Source: Tetragonia tetragonoides (lineage: Eukaryota; Streptophyta; Magnoliopsida; Caryophyllales; Aizoaceae). Taken from it: a DNA stretch of 64,000 nt. The notes under the pieces were generated by a model. The model saw nothing but the letters and a program-made list of their open reading frames with translations. It made no database searches and had not been told where the DNA came from. Shown here piece by piece: positions 10,283-22,784 of this stretch. Positions within the stretch are counted from its first letter, which is position 1, and each line of letters begins with the position of its first letter. The stretch lies in NCBI GenBank assembly GCA_038025085.1, contig CM076148.1, positions 21,596,001 to 21,660,000 on the forward strand, written 5' to 3'. The position numbers and the translations under genes were made by a program.

Positions 10283-12283
10283 CCTGATGTAGAAATGTTA
10301 AAGTTTGGGGGAATAAGATGACCAATATCAAGTCTTGATCCAATTTTGACTATGATCTTTGCATCAATCTGTGCAACATAGAGGTCTGCTTCGGATGCCA
10401 TTATAGTAACATTACTTGATTTACTTATCTCGTTCCTTCCTCTAATTGATGTTAGTTTCATAATTTCCTCTTTCAAATCCCATTTAAAAACGTGATCATA
10501 AAACTGCAAAAAATGATAAATCAATACTTCACATTAATCATGAAATGATTATTAAGCAAATACTAAATGCCATTTTTTATTTTAATATATTAAAGAGCAT
10601 ATATATATATATTAGCATAATGCTAAAGTTTTTGGAGGTTGTAATAGGTTTTACATTCAACTACTATTATCATCGACCTATGTACCTTTATTTGAACCAT
10701 AAGGAAAGGAGGTATATGATGCAATATAAGAGGAAGAAAACATTTAAATGAATGAGGTGAAGTAAAAATTCAAGGTGGATGCATGTTTAACATTATCATA
10801 ATACTTACTATAGATGGTATTCGTGGATGGGTGAGAATATAAGCATATCCTTGTATAACCTTATCTTCTGGAATGGCCACAACTTTTGTATAGAACCTGT
10901 ATCATGGTTATCAATAAAAGTAATAGCATTTTCCGGTAACACTCCAATATTCCGCTTGGTTTGCCATTAGAATATTTCATTCTCCACAATTCCCCCTGTA
11001 CAGCAGTTTGTAAAATACCTTTTGTTGTAAAGTCAAATGCAGTAACAACACCCGCTCCAGCCGCCTGAACCCACTTGACCAACCTATCCCTATGAGCATC
11101 CGGGTCATAGTCGTTTGTTTTCTCATCTTGACCGAATGAAATAGAATCCCAATACTCCCCGACGACAAAATCTGGTTTAGTTTGTTCCACATATATTTTT
11201 GTTATGTTAGGTGCATATCCTTTCACAAAGTCAAATCTCCATCCATCAAAACCAATTTCCTTTTTAGCCAATTCATCCAGTCTGATAGCTCTTGCCTCTT
11301 GCCTTACCTTTAAGTTAAGATGATCAAGATCTGGGGCAGCCGCATAAGGGTCTCCAGTATCCAAATTTCTAGAACCATCGGAATATTGATTGTCATCCTT
11401 GCAAATAGACCAAGGGCCCCAATCTAGTCGACTATCTGAAGTTCCTCCTTCAAATATACAGTATATGCCTCTTTCGTCTTTCTTATCAGCGCACCTATGA
11501 TTTATCATTATATCAGCAATGCATTTAATCCCTTTTTGGTGAAAGGCATTGGTCAATGACTTCAATTGAAGCTCATTCCCATACTTAGAATCATTAAAAT
11601 CATAGAGTCTTCCTAGCAAATAACCTAGAAAATTAAAGATACAAATTAGAAGATACAATTGCATAGTAATACAAATAGAGATAACAATGGATTAAATAAG
11701 AATCATAATAGAATAGAGTCATCTTCATATCTATGTACATTTCCACTTTATCCTTCATATTCATATATAGTGGATGAATCAAATAATTAGATATTCGATA
11801 GACCTTAGTCATCAATCCGACTTATTTGATAATGTAATTATTCATATGTGGCCAGATATTAGTTATGACGTACCACATCTATACAAGTTACAAAAGTAAC
11901 ATACTCGACTAAGATAATTACTTTTGGAAATTAGTAGGATTTATTAGTATGTTTTTTTTCTTATAACCTAGCAAATTATAAACTACATTAATAAATAACA
12001 ATTATATATATCTTGGGTCAATAGGTGGACTAGAACTCATCATCCATCTATCATATAATGAATGTCCAATTTGTGGACATTTGATCGAGTAAATATTCAC
12101 CGGTTCCAAATTATCATTGTCATTACCTAGCATATATAAAAACTAGTTACCTTGAGGTGATACAGAATGAGTTGGTGGAGGAAGCCAAATATGGGTAATT
12201 CCCGCTTTAGCTAAATCGTTGATGGAACTCACCAAAAAGTTGTATAATCCTCCTTCCTTATTGCATGACTCCCAATTAAATCC
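10282..12283 (-). pseudogene. Alpha-amylase (GH13), truncated and frameshifted
   Basis: Three exons on the minus strand. Exon 12283-12151 reads [26 protein letters not shown]. Exon 11624-10809 carries [26 protein letters not shown] (region I), [10 protein letters not shown] (nucleophile Asp), VVGEYWD (acid/base Glu) and, in a shifted frame, FIDNHDTGS (third catalytic Asp). Exon 10503-10282 reads FYDHVFKWDLKEEI..SEADLYVA..PPNFNISTSG. Splice sites are GT/AG. A 1-bp loss near 10947 shifts the frame before FIDNHD, and another near 10870 interrupts WPFPEDK. The first exon (signal peptide and start) is missing and the last few residues are replaced by the 39-bp repeat. The family hydrolyses internal alpha-1,4 glucosidic bonds of starch (EC 3.2.1.1). 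This copy cannot make enzyme. Confidence 0.93.
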
Positions 12284-12499
12284 CTGTTAATAAAAAAAAT
12301 TGATGCAAAATCCAAATTGAAGAATGTCAATAAATAATAATAATTTTTATTATTTTTATGCTAAGGATGACTTCCAACTATAAAACAAAATGCAAAAGAA
12401 CTGACCGCACAATTAGTTGAACTGTACACCACACTAACCATTTGGCCAACATGTCACTTAACAGCTTGTCTTGTGAGGACTTAGTCCCCTGTGGACCAA

Positions 12500-12592
12500 G
12501 TAATTTTGAGGGGTGGCTCCAAATAAAGTAGATGGGTGGCTCCGGGTAAAGTAGAGGGCTGGCTCCGGATAAAGTAGAGGGGTGGCCATTTA
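12500..12592 (+). repeat. Short minisatellite, about three 24-bp units
   Basis: ggtggctccaaataaagtag, ggtggctccgggtaaagtag and gctggctccggataaagtag follow in tandem, just left of the right 39-bp arm. Confidence 0.8.
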
Positions 12593-12598
12593 CAAATT

Positions 12599-12637
12599 GA
12601 TTTTTATCCCATTTACAAATGATAGGTATACTATATT
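12599..12637 (+). repeat. 39-bp inverted repeat, right arm
   Basis: Partner of 10244-10282. It also lies at the left edge of the duplicated unit 12593-15347, whose second copy (39216-41968) starts with the same bases, so the unit boundary and the repeat coincide. Confidence 0.75.
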
Positions 12638-13378
12638 GCTTTTCAAAAAAAACCTTATAGGATATTGATTGCTTTTCAATTAAAATCTTGGTCCTATTTT
12701 ATGTCTATCTCATCTACTTTCACACCACTTTATGTATTTGTTACATTTTTTTTTTTATCTATCATGAAAATAGTTTGCGTGTCAAATACAGGAAGAGTTG
12801 CAATAGGTTGGAACAATGTGAATATGTGATGAGACAAAGGACCTTCAATGTCAGTTTTTTACATATACAATGTCTTTATAATATTATTTGCCATTAATTG
12901 TTTTTTGCAATTCTCAAAATACCGTTCTTTTTGCCAAATTATATTTTTCTTTTTAACATGATGTAGCCAACCCCATTTTCGCAATAGTTATCGGCTACTC
13001 CTTAGATATAACCAAGAAATTAGCTCCAAAAACAAGAGGAATACAATAATTAACTAAAAGGAAATAGGACTACTTCCGTCATTCATCATTTGTTTTTTGT
13101 TTTTGAAATACTCATTTTAAAAGCTCAACGACTAACATCCCGACTTGCGCATTCTTTAAACTGGTAAATTACAATATTGACCGATGACAAACCTTGGCTG
13201 GTAAATTGTAGCAATATGCAAATGCAATAAGATGTACAACAAAACTACAAAAGTCTCAAGATTGCTCACAAAGTTCTTCCTAAGGTCTATGACATCAAGA
13301 AGTGAAAATGTACAAATTTGGACAGAGGATGTGAAAGAGTAGGAAATAATAGGACAGGCCAACTGCAAAAATAAATTT
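12638..13378. other. 3' flank of the membrane-protein gene
   Basis: Non-coding, AT-rich, closely repeated at 39263-40010. Probably 3' UTR and downstream DNA of the minus-strand gene. Nothing else seen. Confidence 0.55.
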
Positions 13379-15328
13379 TTATTCATAGGATTTCGATTGC
13401 ATTTGCATGTAAGCCTTGAGAATGCGCCTGTACTTCTCAGGATGATCCCACCAAGTTGGTGTGTTAATTATCGCTTTCTCCAACCAAAACCAGTCAACCT
13501 CCTTCTCAGTCACCATCTTCCAAAAACCTTCCCATTCTTCCAATGCACGCGTTAGACGTACACTCTTTTTGCCTCCAAACAAAAACTTGATGTAGTCCTT
13601 AGCCAGCCTTGTCATCTCTGCGCCATTGATGATATAAAAATACTGCAACAAATGAGATGATAGAATTAGCTTACAGACTCAACATAACCTCCTAAATATT
13701 GGTAGCCGTAGCAAAGTTCAAATAGTGAAATCTCTCTAAGTCATCTATATAAGGTGATATTACACGACGAACTTTGGCTTTTCTAGATATAGTAGCCTAT
13801 GGAAATAAACGTGAACCAGCGTATGAATATGTCACATATGTTGCCAGTACAATCATTCTCATAAAACATCTATAGAAGGCTAGGTGCATTGCTGTCTACA
13901 CACTATTTGTGGCAAAAAGGTGAACATGAGTATATGAATGTTTACTGCTTGCTCTACTTAATCAATCTAGAAGGAAAATGGTGTCACCAACAACACCAAC
14001 TGAAAACAGTATCAGGTTTTAAGAACTGGGATTGTGTTCTTACCAAAAAGATGAACCCAAGAGTTGCTAAGATCACTTGTATTGTCTCATTTAATATCCC
14101 AAAGAAGCCTTCCTCTTCAGACCCACCAAAATCACCACCACCACCACCACCACCACCACCACGCCCTGGAGGATTTCCACCACTGCCACCTTCATCATAA
14201 AATTCTCCCTTCTTAATCTGTTGTTTCAATACATCTTCAATAGAAGGCTTTGCCCCAAATTTTTCAAAGACATTTCCGAAAGGGTTCCATAGAGGTTCCT
14301 GCTCAGTGTTCAAAAGATGGAAAAATAAATAAATTAGAAAGACATGCAATATTGGGATTTGAGACAATGGGCATACAATTTGAAAATCTAACCAACGATA
14401 CCTCTCTCTCTCTCTCTCTCTCTCTCACTCAAATTTAATAAAAAGTAAACAAGTACTTACAGGACCACATGTAACCGCCAATCAATTCCCAGTCTCCCCC
14501 TCCCCTGGTTGTCTGTAAGACATGCCAACTCAATAACAAACAATAACCAAACAAGTTCCACCTATGCAGTGGAGATAAGCACATGAAACTTGCAAGGAAC
14601 GTGGCTGCAGCCTGGTTAGGAAGGACAAGATCCTGACAGTCTTGCATCTAACAAGTGACAAGAAGCACATAGGTTGTGCGATGATCATTAGACAGAAACA
14701 TTTCCGGTTAAAAAGATGACATAACCAAGTCCTCAGTGTACCGAAACCCCCACACTCTAGCAGCTGGAAAAAACCAATAATGAAAAACCAAAGGGATTGC
14801 TCTTCGTCACTACCTTAGAACTTTTCTACTGTGTAGACAAGTTACATTCACGAATGGTAAAAAAATTACATCTATGTTTAATGTGAATGAGGAAGGTGCG
14901 CGTAGAAAGAAAACATACAGGCACAAAATCCATCCAAAATTTAATCCTCTACGTTGCAACCATTAAACTAACACGAAAGTTTGTGATGAATTTCACCATC
15001 CAAATCTCCTTCCCTTTTCCCTTTAACTAAAACATGTTACCACAATAATCAACAATCCAACAAACTGCAATATATAAAAGCAAAACAAAACCCTTCCTTT
15101 TACCTGATTTCCTTTCCCAAACATTGATCCCTCGCGAGACAAACAAACAGGCGCCAAAAGCAGGCCCTTCTGCCCGCCATTCGTTAGTTTGAGAGAAACC
15201 GGAATCCTCGGAGGCCGAAGGCCAAATGCAATACCAGCAGGCGGCAAAAGCTCTTGCCTTTTTACATGGGGTGTAGTTCTCAGATAAGCCTGAGGACACA
15301 AGGCATTGCTAACCTGAATAGCATGCAT
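13379..15328 (-). CDS. Probable plastid-targeted glycine-rich membrane protein, copy 1
   Basis: Minus-strand multi-exon gene. Exon 1 (15328-15104) starts MHAIQVSNALCPQ, is rich in basic and hydroxylated residues like a transit peptide, and ends AAT CAG with a GTAAAAG donor. A small exon near 14510-14459 may encode TTRGGGDWELIGGYMWS. The next exon (about 14301-14037) reads EPLWNPFGNVFEKFGAKPSIEDVLKQQ, a run of glycines from a (CCA)n tract, then a hydrophobic segment ILNETIQVILATLGFIFL. The last exon (13642-13379) continues YFYIINGAEMTRLAKDYIKFLFGG..TPTWWDHPEKYRRILKAYM and stops. The segment spanning the last junction looks like one membrane helix. I recall similar plant-only proteins but not their name or function. 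The phase at the join after the small exon does not close cleanly, so that exon or the gene may be damaged. No internal stop is seen in the large exons. A diverged copy at 40079-41951 is dead. Confidence 0.6.
14128..14162 (+). repeat. (CCA)n tract encoding polyglycine on the minus strand
   Basis: About eleven CCA/ACC repeats inside the glycine-rich exon. The other copy is much shorter here (40783-40801), as expected from repeat slippage. Confidence 0.85.
14401..14427 (+). repeat. (CT)n microsatellite
   Basis: Uninterrupted CT run in an intron of the minus-strand gene; shorter and interrupted in the second copy (41041-41057). Confidence 0.9.
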
Positions 15329-15347
15329 TTTCTCAACTGATACAAAT

Positions 15348-17560
15348 GATCGTCACACAAGCAAAGATTTCACACGAACTTCTTTTTCTCATACAATTTG
15401 AAACTAGAACTTGGAGCAAATATGTAAAGTCTTCCTTCTATATAGTTGTAGTTAGCCTTTCAAGCCACTAACTGTTGGAGAGCCTCGAGTCCTTGACTAT
15501 GACAGTATGATCTACACTCCTGTAGGACATTGATGCCACGCTTCAAGTTACAACACTAACAAACAGCATATGTATTTAAAAAATTGAAACACACAGTTCT
15601 TCAAACATAAATATTTGTCAAATGCTATATCCTCGCACTAAACTCCAGGTTTGACAAGGAGAAAAATAAATGTACTTCAATCTTGTGGTGAGCAAAAACA
15701 CATCTCATCTAACATCTGTGTCATAACTGAACAAACAGCCAACAAGCACGCAAAATCAACCGGGCCAGAAGATGAACTTCCACATATGAAAATATGACAG
15801 AAGCTCTAACAGGACTAGATTGACTTCACCCGGAAAAACGATTGACCTGTCTTGCCATTTCAGAAAATCCTTAGGAAAAAAAGAAAACATAAAATGAAAG
15901 AAATTAAAAGAAAAACAAATCTTCCATTTTAATCAGAGACTTCAATGCACAATCCAAAAACGATCACAGGCGCGCGCGCGCAGATACACGCACACAGAAA
16001 ACGGATGGTTTGTTCCCTTTTTAAGTCCACTTGTATCAATGCTGGCTGATACCCGACATATCGGTTTTTGAGGTTTCCAATACATTTATCCCAGAATATA
16101 AAGGGGTGTTTGAAAAGACTGATACACGTCAGATGCGGCCGATACATGGCTAATACGGGTAGAAGGCTTATAAATGGTCGATATAGCCAATACAGATGAT
16201 ACCAAAATACATGTCGCAGGGACAGTGCAACCCGATACCGATATTTGGAACCCAATCAAATTGTAAACAATTATGAGCTCTCCCAATACAAGTTTAGTCA
16301 GAGTCAATTGTTTGCTTTATGAGAAGATAGTCTCTCCATTGAATCCATTAGTGCAAATGATGTCTACGAATTGAAGAAAAACCTTCAGAGGAGAATTAGA
16401 AGGTTATCGGCAAGTTAAAAAAGAAAAGTCTCAAAGTCCAAACATAGGACTCGTTATTCCTTGGATGTAGATCTAGATTGTAGAACCACAACATACTTTA
16501 ACACAGGAAATGACAAGATGCACCCGTTCTAGATCTCCCACAATTCGCTAAAGATCTCAATTTTCTTTTTCAAACACATACTACAGGCACAGAACAAATA
16601 TCAAACACTCATCCTTATTTGGTATTATTTTTATTAGCTAAAGCAAATTTTATTTAAAATGAAGTCGTATTACAACGATAGAGAACAAGAAGTCCTCTCA
16701 ACGAGAACACCTTTATTACCAAGAGGTCTCTCTCATCCTTATTTGGTATTCTACATCCAAAATTGCTTGTCAAGGCACATTTGGTAGCTCAAGGTTCTTC
16801 ACAACTTCTAAAACTACTTGCAATTAACCACCCTATATAAAGAATTATGTAACATACTATATTACCCGCAGCAACAAAACCTTCCTCACCAGACTCCTTC
16901 AAACTCATTCAGATAAAAAAAAAAAAAAAAAAAAAACACAATCAATCAAGTTGTAACGCAACTTGAACAGAGTAATGCCCCATCTAACAAAAACAAAACA
17001 AAACAAAACAAACAAAAACAAAAACAAAACAAAACAAAGAGATGCAGCATATGTTTGCAGAATCCCTTCAAAAAACATGAAGTATTCCACCTCCATTGTC
17101 ATCAACCTTAGGAATTGCCAACAGACGCGAGCAAAACTGAACTTCACCTCATTTTGCATACAAGCGCACAAACAATGAAACAAACATAACCGAACAAGAA
17201 TTCAATCTTAACACTGCATAATTGATTGCACAACAACAATTCCTGGATTAAATTTTCAACTAATACACACAGAAAATGAATAAACCATATGTTGCTCACA
17301 TCAAACATCAATTCAATAACTGATAAATCAGATTGAAAACATCGACCAAAGCGGAAAACAGAACTTTCGAAACGCCAGTTCATACCTGCCGAAGAATAGG
17401 AGAAGCGGAGCCACAGCGACGACAGAAATAAGAGAGATACAATTGATATTCTAGAGAGAGAAAGTAGGAGCGGCAATGAAACGGAGAATGGAGAACGGGA
17501 TGCCGGAAAGGTTAGGAGAAGAGGTATCAGCTAACAGGGAAGAGAGCATACATACAAATA
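15348..17560 (-). other. Probable 5' intron and 5' UTR exon of the membrane-protein gene
   Basis: Upstream of the start codon the minus strand has an acceptor-like gtatcag before ttgagaaaATG. A plausible untranslated exon lies at about 17560-17386, ending cttcggcag before gtatg. The assignment rests on splice-like signals only. Similarity to the second copy stops at 15347, the acceptor, so the upstream parts differ. The interval also holds GATAC-rich sequence (16040-16230), an A tract (16911-16936) and an AAAAC-type repeat (16987-17038). Confidence 0.35.
16987..17038 (+). repeat. (AAAAC)n-like simple repeat
   Basis: Repeated caaaacaaaacaaaac pattern, preceded by an A tract at 16911-16936. 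Confidence 0.85.
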
Positions 17561-17777
17561 CAATGTACGGCTGGGCTATCTATGTCGTCAGGGTTTTTTT
17601 TCAGGCCACTCTCTCTTCAATCTTTTTTTTTTTTTTTTGAGAAAACTCTCTCTTCAATCTTCTCCTTCAGCCCTGTCATTTTTCTTTTTTTTCATTTTTC
17701 AATTAACTATTGGAAATAATTAAAAATAAAAACTTGTTCAAGATATCCTCCAAACATCCACCTTTGAATTGGAGGGG

Positions 17778-18771
17778 TTAGCTTTGAGCCCTCAGATAGA
17801 GGAGATGAGATTTTTTTAATTTAAACATGTAGAGGAGAGATAGAGAAAAAGAAAGGACAACAAAGAAATATAACAATAGAGGATCCAAACACGTATAAGA
17901 CCTATAGAATCCAAACAATAGAGCATTCTTCACCTCACCACTGGTATTGACAGCTTTTATGAACATAGGCCCAGCATCACTAGCAATCATCATATTAATT
18001 AAAGGCCTTCTTTGTGGGTCACTCCAACCATCACTTGCTAAGCTAACCCCTTTTTCTTTCCAAGTACTTTTGATAGGCTCCAACAAGTTCTCAACATTTT
18101 CCTTGTTCGAGTAAAGTGGTTCTTGGCCTATTATAACCAGGTGGTACATAACCAGACAGATTATGCTCAGCAGCAAAGGTGTAAGAATCAACATAGTATG
18201 GGTTTCTAGCAAGGTTAAAGGCTAATCCTCCGGTGTAAAACATCCTAGCAATCTTTGCATCCAATTGATTACGATTCTGAATATCAAAAGCATCAGAAAT
18301 GGGGTTGGTTTTGTCACATTTTCTTTTTTTCAAATTCCCAAAAAAATCACTTGAAGAGGGTGGAGGGACACTAGATTGATATGAACTAGAATGAGTGACT
18401 GTTTGGTTTGGTAATGGAGGTCTCTTTTCAGCACAAGATTTCTTATACAATTCACTTTCATCCTCTAGTTTCCTAAAAGTTGCAATGTCTCTGGTAGAAA
18501 CTTTTGCACAAGCAGCAATGCCTTGTCCCTTCTCTTTCATTAAGTGAGCACGGATTCTAGTATAAGAACTTTGCTTAGTGACTTTACAAAATGAGCATTC
18601 CCAAATACAATTACCACCCCCTGTTATTGATGTTCTTTCACCCCTTTTCACAAATTGCCACAAAGGATATAATTTCACTTCTTCAATGGTAACACTATCA
18701 TTGTTACTACTAACATTACATGATGCTGAGCCACTTTGAAACCCCCCACCAGAACTACTACTACCATCCAT
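17778..18771 (-). pseudogene. hAT transposase N-terminal part (BED finger, DUF659-like)
   Basis: The first frame (18771-18091) starts MDGSSSSGGGF and has a BED-type zinc finger: W..FVKRGERT, then CSFCKVTKQSSYTRIRAHL. Later FYTGGLAFNLARNPYY and LSGYVPPGYNRPRTTLL are typical of plant hAT transposases. Near 18105 a 1-bp loss moves the frame, and NKENVENLLEPIKSTWKEKGVSLASDGWSD..PLINMMIASDAGPMF follows in the next frame. Homology ends after GEVKN near 17930. The RNase-H-like core and the C-terminal dimerisation region are missing. A dead DNA transposon remnant. Confidence 0.85.
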
Positions 18772-18929
18772 ATTTCAACCAATTTACAACAATACAAGCA
18801 CCTGGAAAAATAAGGTAGCAAAACAGGAACCAATCAAGCAAACAGAAAACTATGGACAGAAACACAGAATACAGAAAGCAAACAGTCAATTAAGCAATTA
18901 AATTCAAAGTGAGATGGAAGGGAGGAGTA

Positions 18930-19100
18930 CTTACCGGTGGCTCGGTGGTGCTCGGTGGCTCGGTGGTGCTCGGTGGCTCGGTCGCAGAGTCGCAACTCGC
19001 AGGAGCTCGGTCTTGGCCTCGCAGGAGCTCGGTCTTGGGCTCGCCGGCTCTGTGTTGTCGTGGGCTCGTGGCCGTCGTGAGCTTGGTGGTGGCTCGGTGG
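18930..19100 (+). repeat. GCTCGGTGG-rich tandem stretch
   Basis: Repeats of ggctcggtggtgctcggt and related gagctcggtcttg phrases, just upstream of the hAT start. Short frames over it are repeat artefacts. Confidence 0.7.
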
Positions 19101-19324
19101 ATGAGCTCAGATCGGAGCAGGAGGGAGAGAGAAAGAGGATAGAGCGAGAGAAAGAGGGGTTAGGGTTTGGGTGGGTTTGGGTTTTTCTGATTTTGTTAAA
19201 TGAAATGAAATTTTTGATTTTTTAGGCTAGCTATTAACTATTAATCTATTATTAATATTTAATAGTCCTATTTTAAATTAAAACAATGTAAAAAAAAAAA
19301 AGGTTAAAAAATAAATTTGGGGGT

Positions 19325-19555
19325 CAGCCGTATCCCGTACGTATCTCAGCCGTATCCCGTACGTATCTCAGCCGTATCCTAGCTGTATCCTAATTATTTC
19401 AGCATTTAAATTAATTAAAAAAAGAGGATACTTCATGGGTGCGTATCGGATTCGTTTTTTGCTGTATCCCAAGCGTATCCCTAGCGTATCCGTATCCGAT
19501 ACGAGTCGGGTACGGGATACTTGACCCAGCCCAGGTATCCGTGCATCAGAGCCTA
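19325..19555 (+). repeat. GTATCC-rich minisatellite, possible hAT subterminal repeat
   Basis: A 22-bp unit (agccgtatcccgtacgtatc..) occurs twice in tandem, then degenerates into gtatcc/gtatcg phrases to about 19550. GATAC-rich sequence in the opposite sense is at 16040-16230. Arrays of this kind often flank hAT elements, but I found no clear terminal repeat or target duplication. Confidence 0.55.
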
Positions 19556-20165
19556 TAACTTTTGGTGAGACGAGGGTTATTACTTTTTACTTTAACAAGG
19601 GACTCCTATATTTTCTAAATAGTAATTCCATTTTTCTATGACTTGGTTTCACACAATACTTGCTCTTAATCAAATATCCTCAAATAATTGTGATAATCGA
19701 GCGGAAAAACATCTAATTTCTAAAAAAATAACAAATAAAAACAATTTCACCCAAAGTGTGTTATTTTTCCACTGATTCTAATTGATTAGGTAAGGTTGTG
19801 CCATTGATTCTACTGATTGCGTAAGGTTTTAACCCTGATTACTTTCCTTCCCGTTTTACCCTTACTTAAATCTAAGGGTGATATTTACAGAAGCTCAACG
19901 ACTCTCAATCGGCGTAGTGGACGATATCGAAAAGATGAAGGATTCGATCACCATTCAGCCCTGAAGAGGGTAAGATGAGGAACATGAGGTACATCAACAG
20001 GAAGTGGGCCTCTCATAGTGCATTTCAAAATATTTTTTTTATCAACATGCATTTTGGATTGTAGAATTGAAAGGAAATGCAAATTTGTATATGATTTACA
20101 GTAAAATCTGTTTTCAGTGGTTATATTTGTAGGAAATGTACTTATGACAAGGTGAATTGTATTTA

Positions 20166-21369
20166 GGATAAATCACTCCCAATAATCCGAAGTTTCAGCA
20201 GTCCTCCAATAATAATCCCAAGTAACGAAATTTCTAAAACTAATCCCAAGTACTCACATTTTTTCCGCGAGTGAATCAACCTCTAACACCGTCTAGTCTC
20301 CGTTAGTAATCCGACGATGTGGCACATTTAAAAAAAATAAAATTATTTATTGGCTTCTTTTCTCTCACCTCGTCCATCTTTATCCATTTTCCATTCCCAC
20401 CTCCTTTTTTGCGCCACCACCGCCATCTAGCCTCACCACCATTACCATGCCTCTCCAATCGCCACCCCTGTCGCTGCCGCGATAGAACCTCCACCACCAC
20501 TGGACCCTTTGACACTGGTTGGTAAATCGATAGGCATAGAAGACAAATGACCATCGCAAACGGAACCCATCTCCTGCGAGAAACCCCAATTGAACCCCCA
20601 AAACCACCCACAACAAATTATCAACAACTTCTCTCACTGATTACCCCCCCAAAACCACCATCCCATACGCTTATCGGCAGTTATTTCACTTCGAAATCGA
20701 TGCCGAACTCAAGCAACCGATTCTCATTAATGCCTCTTAGTGAATTTCTCTCTCCTATTTTTTTACTCCCATTTCTTCTGAAATTTTTAGTTTGATTTGG
20801 GTAATAGGTTAATGTTTTTATTTTACTGTTTTTGGGTGTATAGAGAGCTTGGGGATTTTGATTTTGTTTACTGAATTGTTCAGTATTGTAGAGGAGTGGT
20901 GTTGTTATGGGTGGGAGGATGGTGGTGGTGTTATGGGTGGGAGAGAGAGAATTGAGACAAGGATGGCTAGATGGGTAAGGTACGGGTGGCAATAGTGAGG
21001 ATGGGAGGACATAGAAGAGGGAAAGGGAGGGGATTGGTAGTAGTGGTGACTCTGGTGAGGGATGCATCAATGGTGGTGACTGTCGTGAAACCGTGAGGGT
21101 GTAAAGAAAAGTTTTAATTTTTTTTTAAACTTTATTCTCTTAATTTTTTGTTTTTTTATAGCAAAACTCACAAATCTGTTCAATTACTGCTTAACCCATT
21201 TGATTAACATTGTCACGTCATCAAGACTAAACGGAGAGTAGACGGTGTTAACAGTTGGTTCACTCGCGGAAAAAAAAATGCATAGTTTGAAGTATTATTG
21301 GAGATTTCCATACTTGGAATTATTATTGGACGAACGCTCAAACTTCAGATTATTGGGAGCAATTTATCC
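20166..21369. mobile_element. Mutator-like element (non-autonomous), 1204 bp with 9-bp TSD
   Basis: Termini begin GGATAAATCACTCCCAATAA on the left and, on the reverse complement of the right end, GGATAAATTGCTCCCAATAA. Inverted similarity continues for roughly 150 bp, including ccgcgagtgaa and the caccgtct stretch. The flanks are an exact 9-bp direct repeat, ttgtattta (20157-20165 and 21370-21378), the Mutator signature. No transposase is encoded. The GC-richer interior (20390-20720) may be captured host sequence, but I do not recognise a gene in it. Confidence 0.9.
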
Positions 21370-21378
21370 TTGTATTTA

Positions 21379-22784
21379 ACCATAGTTGAATTGCGGAATT
21401 ACTGAGTGGTTTTATCTTCATTGTTTAGTTTGCCTTTTTTTGGAATATAATGGTAAAAGTGCTATTCGAAAGTGATTATTTTAGTTTGTCATAGTGGAGT
21501 AACTGAATTTAGAGTGATTAATGCCCTAACTGTGGATCTGGAAGCTATGGAAATGAAAATTAAATTATTTCAAGCTTTATCTATCTATTAAGCTTCTGTA
21601 AGAATATTCCTCAGACTAAGGTAAGGGCAAAACGGGAAGGAAAGTTCAACAATTGGCCAAAAAGTGAAGGGTGGTGGTTATACTGACTAAAATTGTTTTA
21701 TTTGATGTTTCTGTACAAAAAATAAATAAATAAAAATCAGTTTGATATTTATTTGCAAAACGTCAATTTTATTAGGTATTTCCTCGCAAATTTTAATAAT
21801 AAATATTACTTTCCCCCATCTTTGAAGCTGTACCATTTTTTTTTAGAGAAACCGTATTATAACGGAATTATGATGACCAATCATTACATATTTTTTTATG
21901 GTGCAAATCACTTCATATTTAAATACTCTAAAGTAAAATAACTATATATTCTTTTTATGCTTCTGTCGATCAATATTATGTCGATGGATAAGTAATTGTG
22001 ATACGTGGTTGTCTCTTGTCTGATTGGTATGAGCGATTTGACACACTTAAGTCTCAACTCTTAAACAAAGTCGATGATTTGACTCTTCTAAATGGAAATC
22101 CAAGACCATGCTCGATGAGTGTGCTTTACCCTTTAGTGGGTGAACAATCAAGGTTAGTTGTTCTACCTCAAATAATTAGGGTGAACTTATAGTAGCTAGT
22201 TATTAACTTTAAAACTAACTTATAATCTAGTTTATTGGTGCTGCCTTTTACAAGGTAAATAAGTTTGCATATAATTGTCCACGTATATGAGATTTTTTTC
22301 CTTTTCTGAAGAATGAGATGTTTCATTAGGGCTACATTTTAAATGTTTTTAAGTAAAATTAACAAGGGGACTAGCGTTTTTTATTGGATGATGAACCAAT
22401 GATTGAAAATGACCTGATTTTTCTTTTATAGGATCCTTCTGACCACATCCGCAACCGCCAACTAAAATTCGGCCTAAATAAACAAAAAAAAGTATATTTT
22501 TAAATACCCAGAGTCGTAGAATACTTCAAAGAAACTCAATGGGTAAGAGACTAAGGGGGGGTATGTAGACACATGTCTTACAGAAAGCAAGTCACATGCA
22601 AACTTTAAAATCTAAGGAAATTAATTAACCAAATACTAATAGACTTAGAGTATTTTTGCACAATTAGCTGTTTTGCTAGCTAAAAAGTCAGAATATCGTA
22701 AGGAATCAGCAGAAAATTGCTAATTTTTTTATGAAAGGGTAACAAATTAGCTGTTTTGCTAGCTGAAATTGAAAGCTTGCTCGG
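21379..22784. other. AT-rich DNA without recognisable gene
   Basis: No confident gene. A 64-residue frame at 21998-22192 (DWYERFDTLKSQLLNKVDDL..) is not recognised. The phrase attagctgttttgctagct occurs twice (near 22664 and 22746). Confidence 0.5.

Noticed and set aside
13889..14200. Proline-rich plus-strand frame
   Set aside because: Antisense of the polyglycine exon; the minus strand gives the coherent protein.
20303..20611. 102-residue minus-strand frame in the MULE
   Set aside because: No domain; overlaps frames on both strands in biased sequence.
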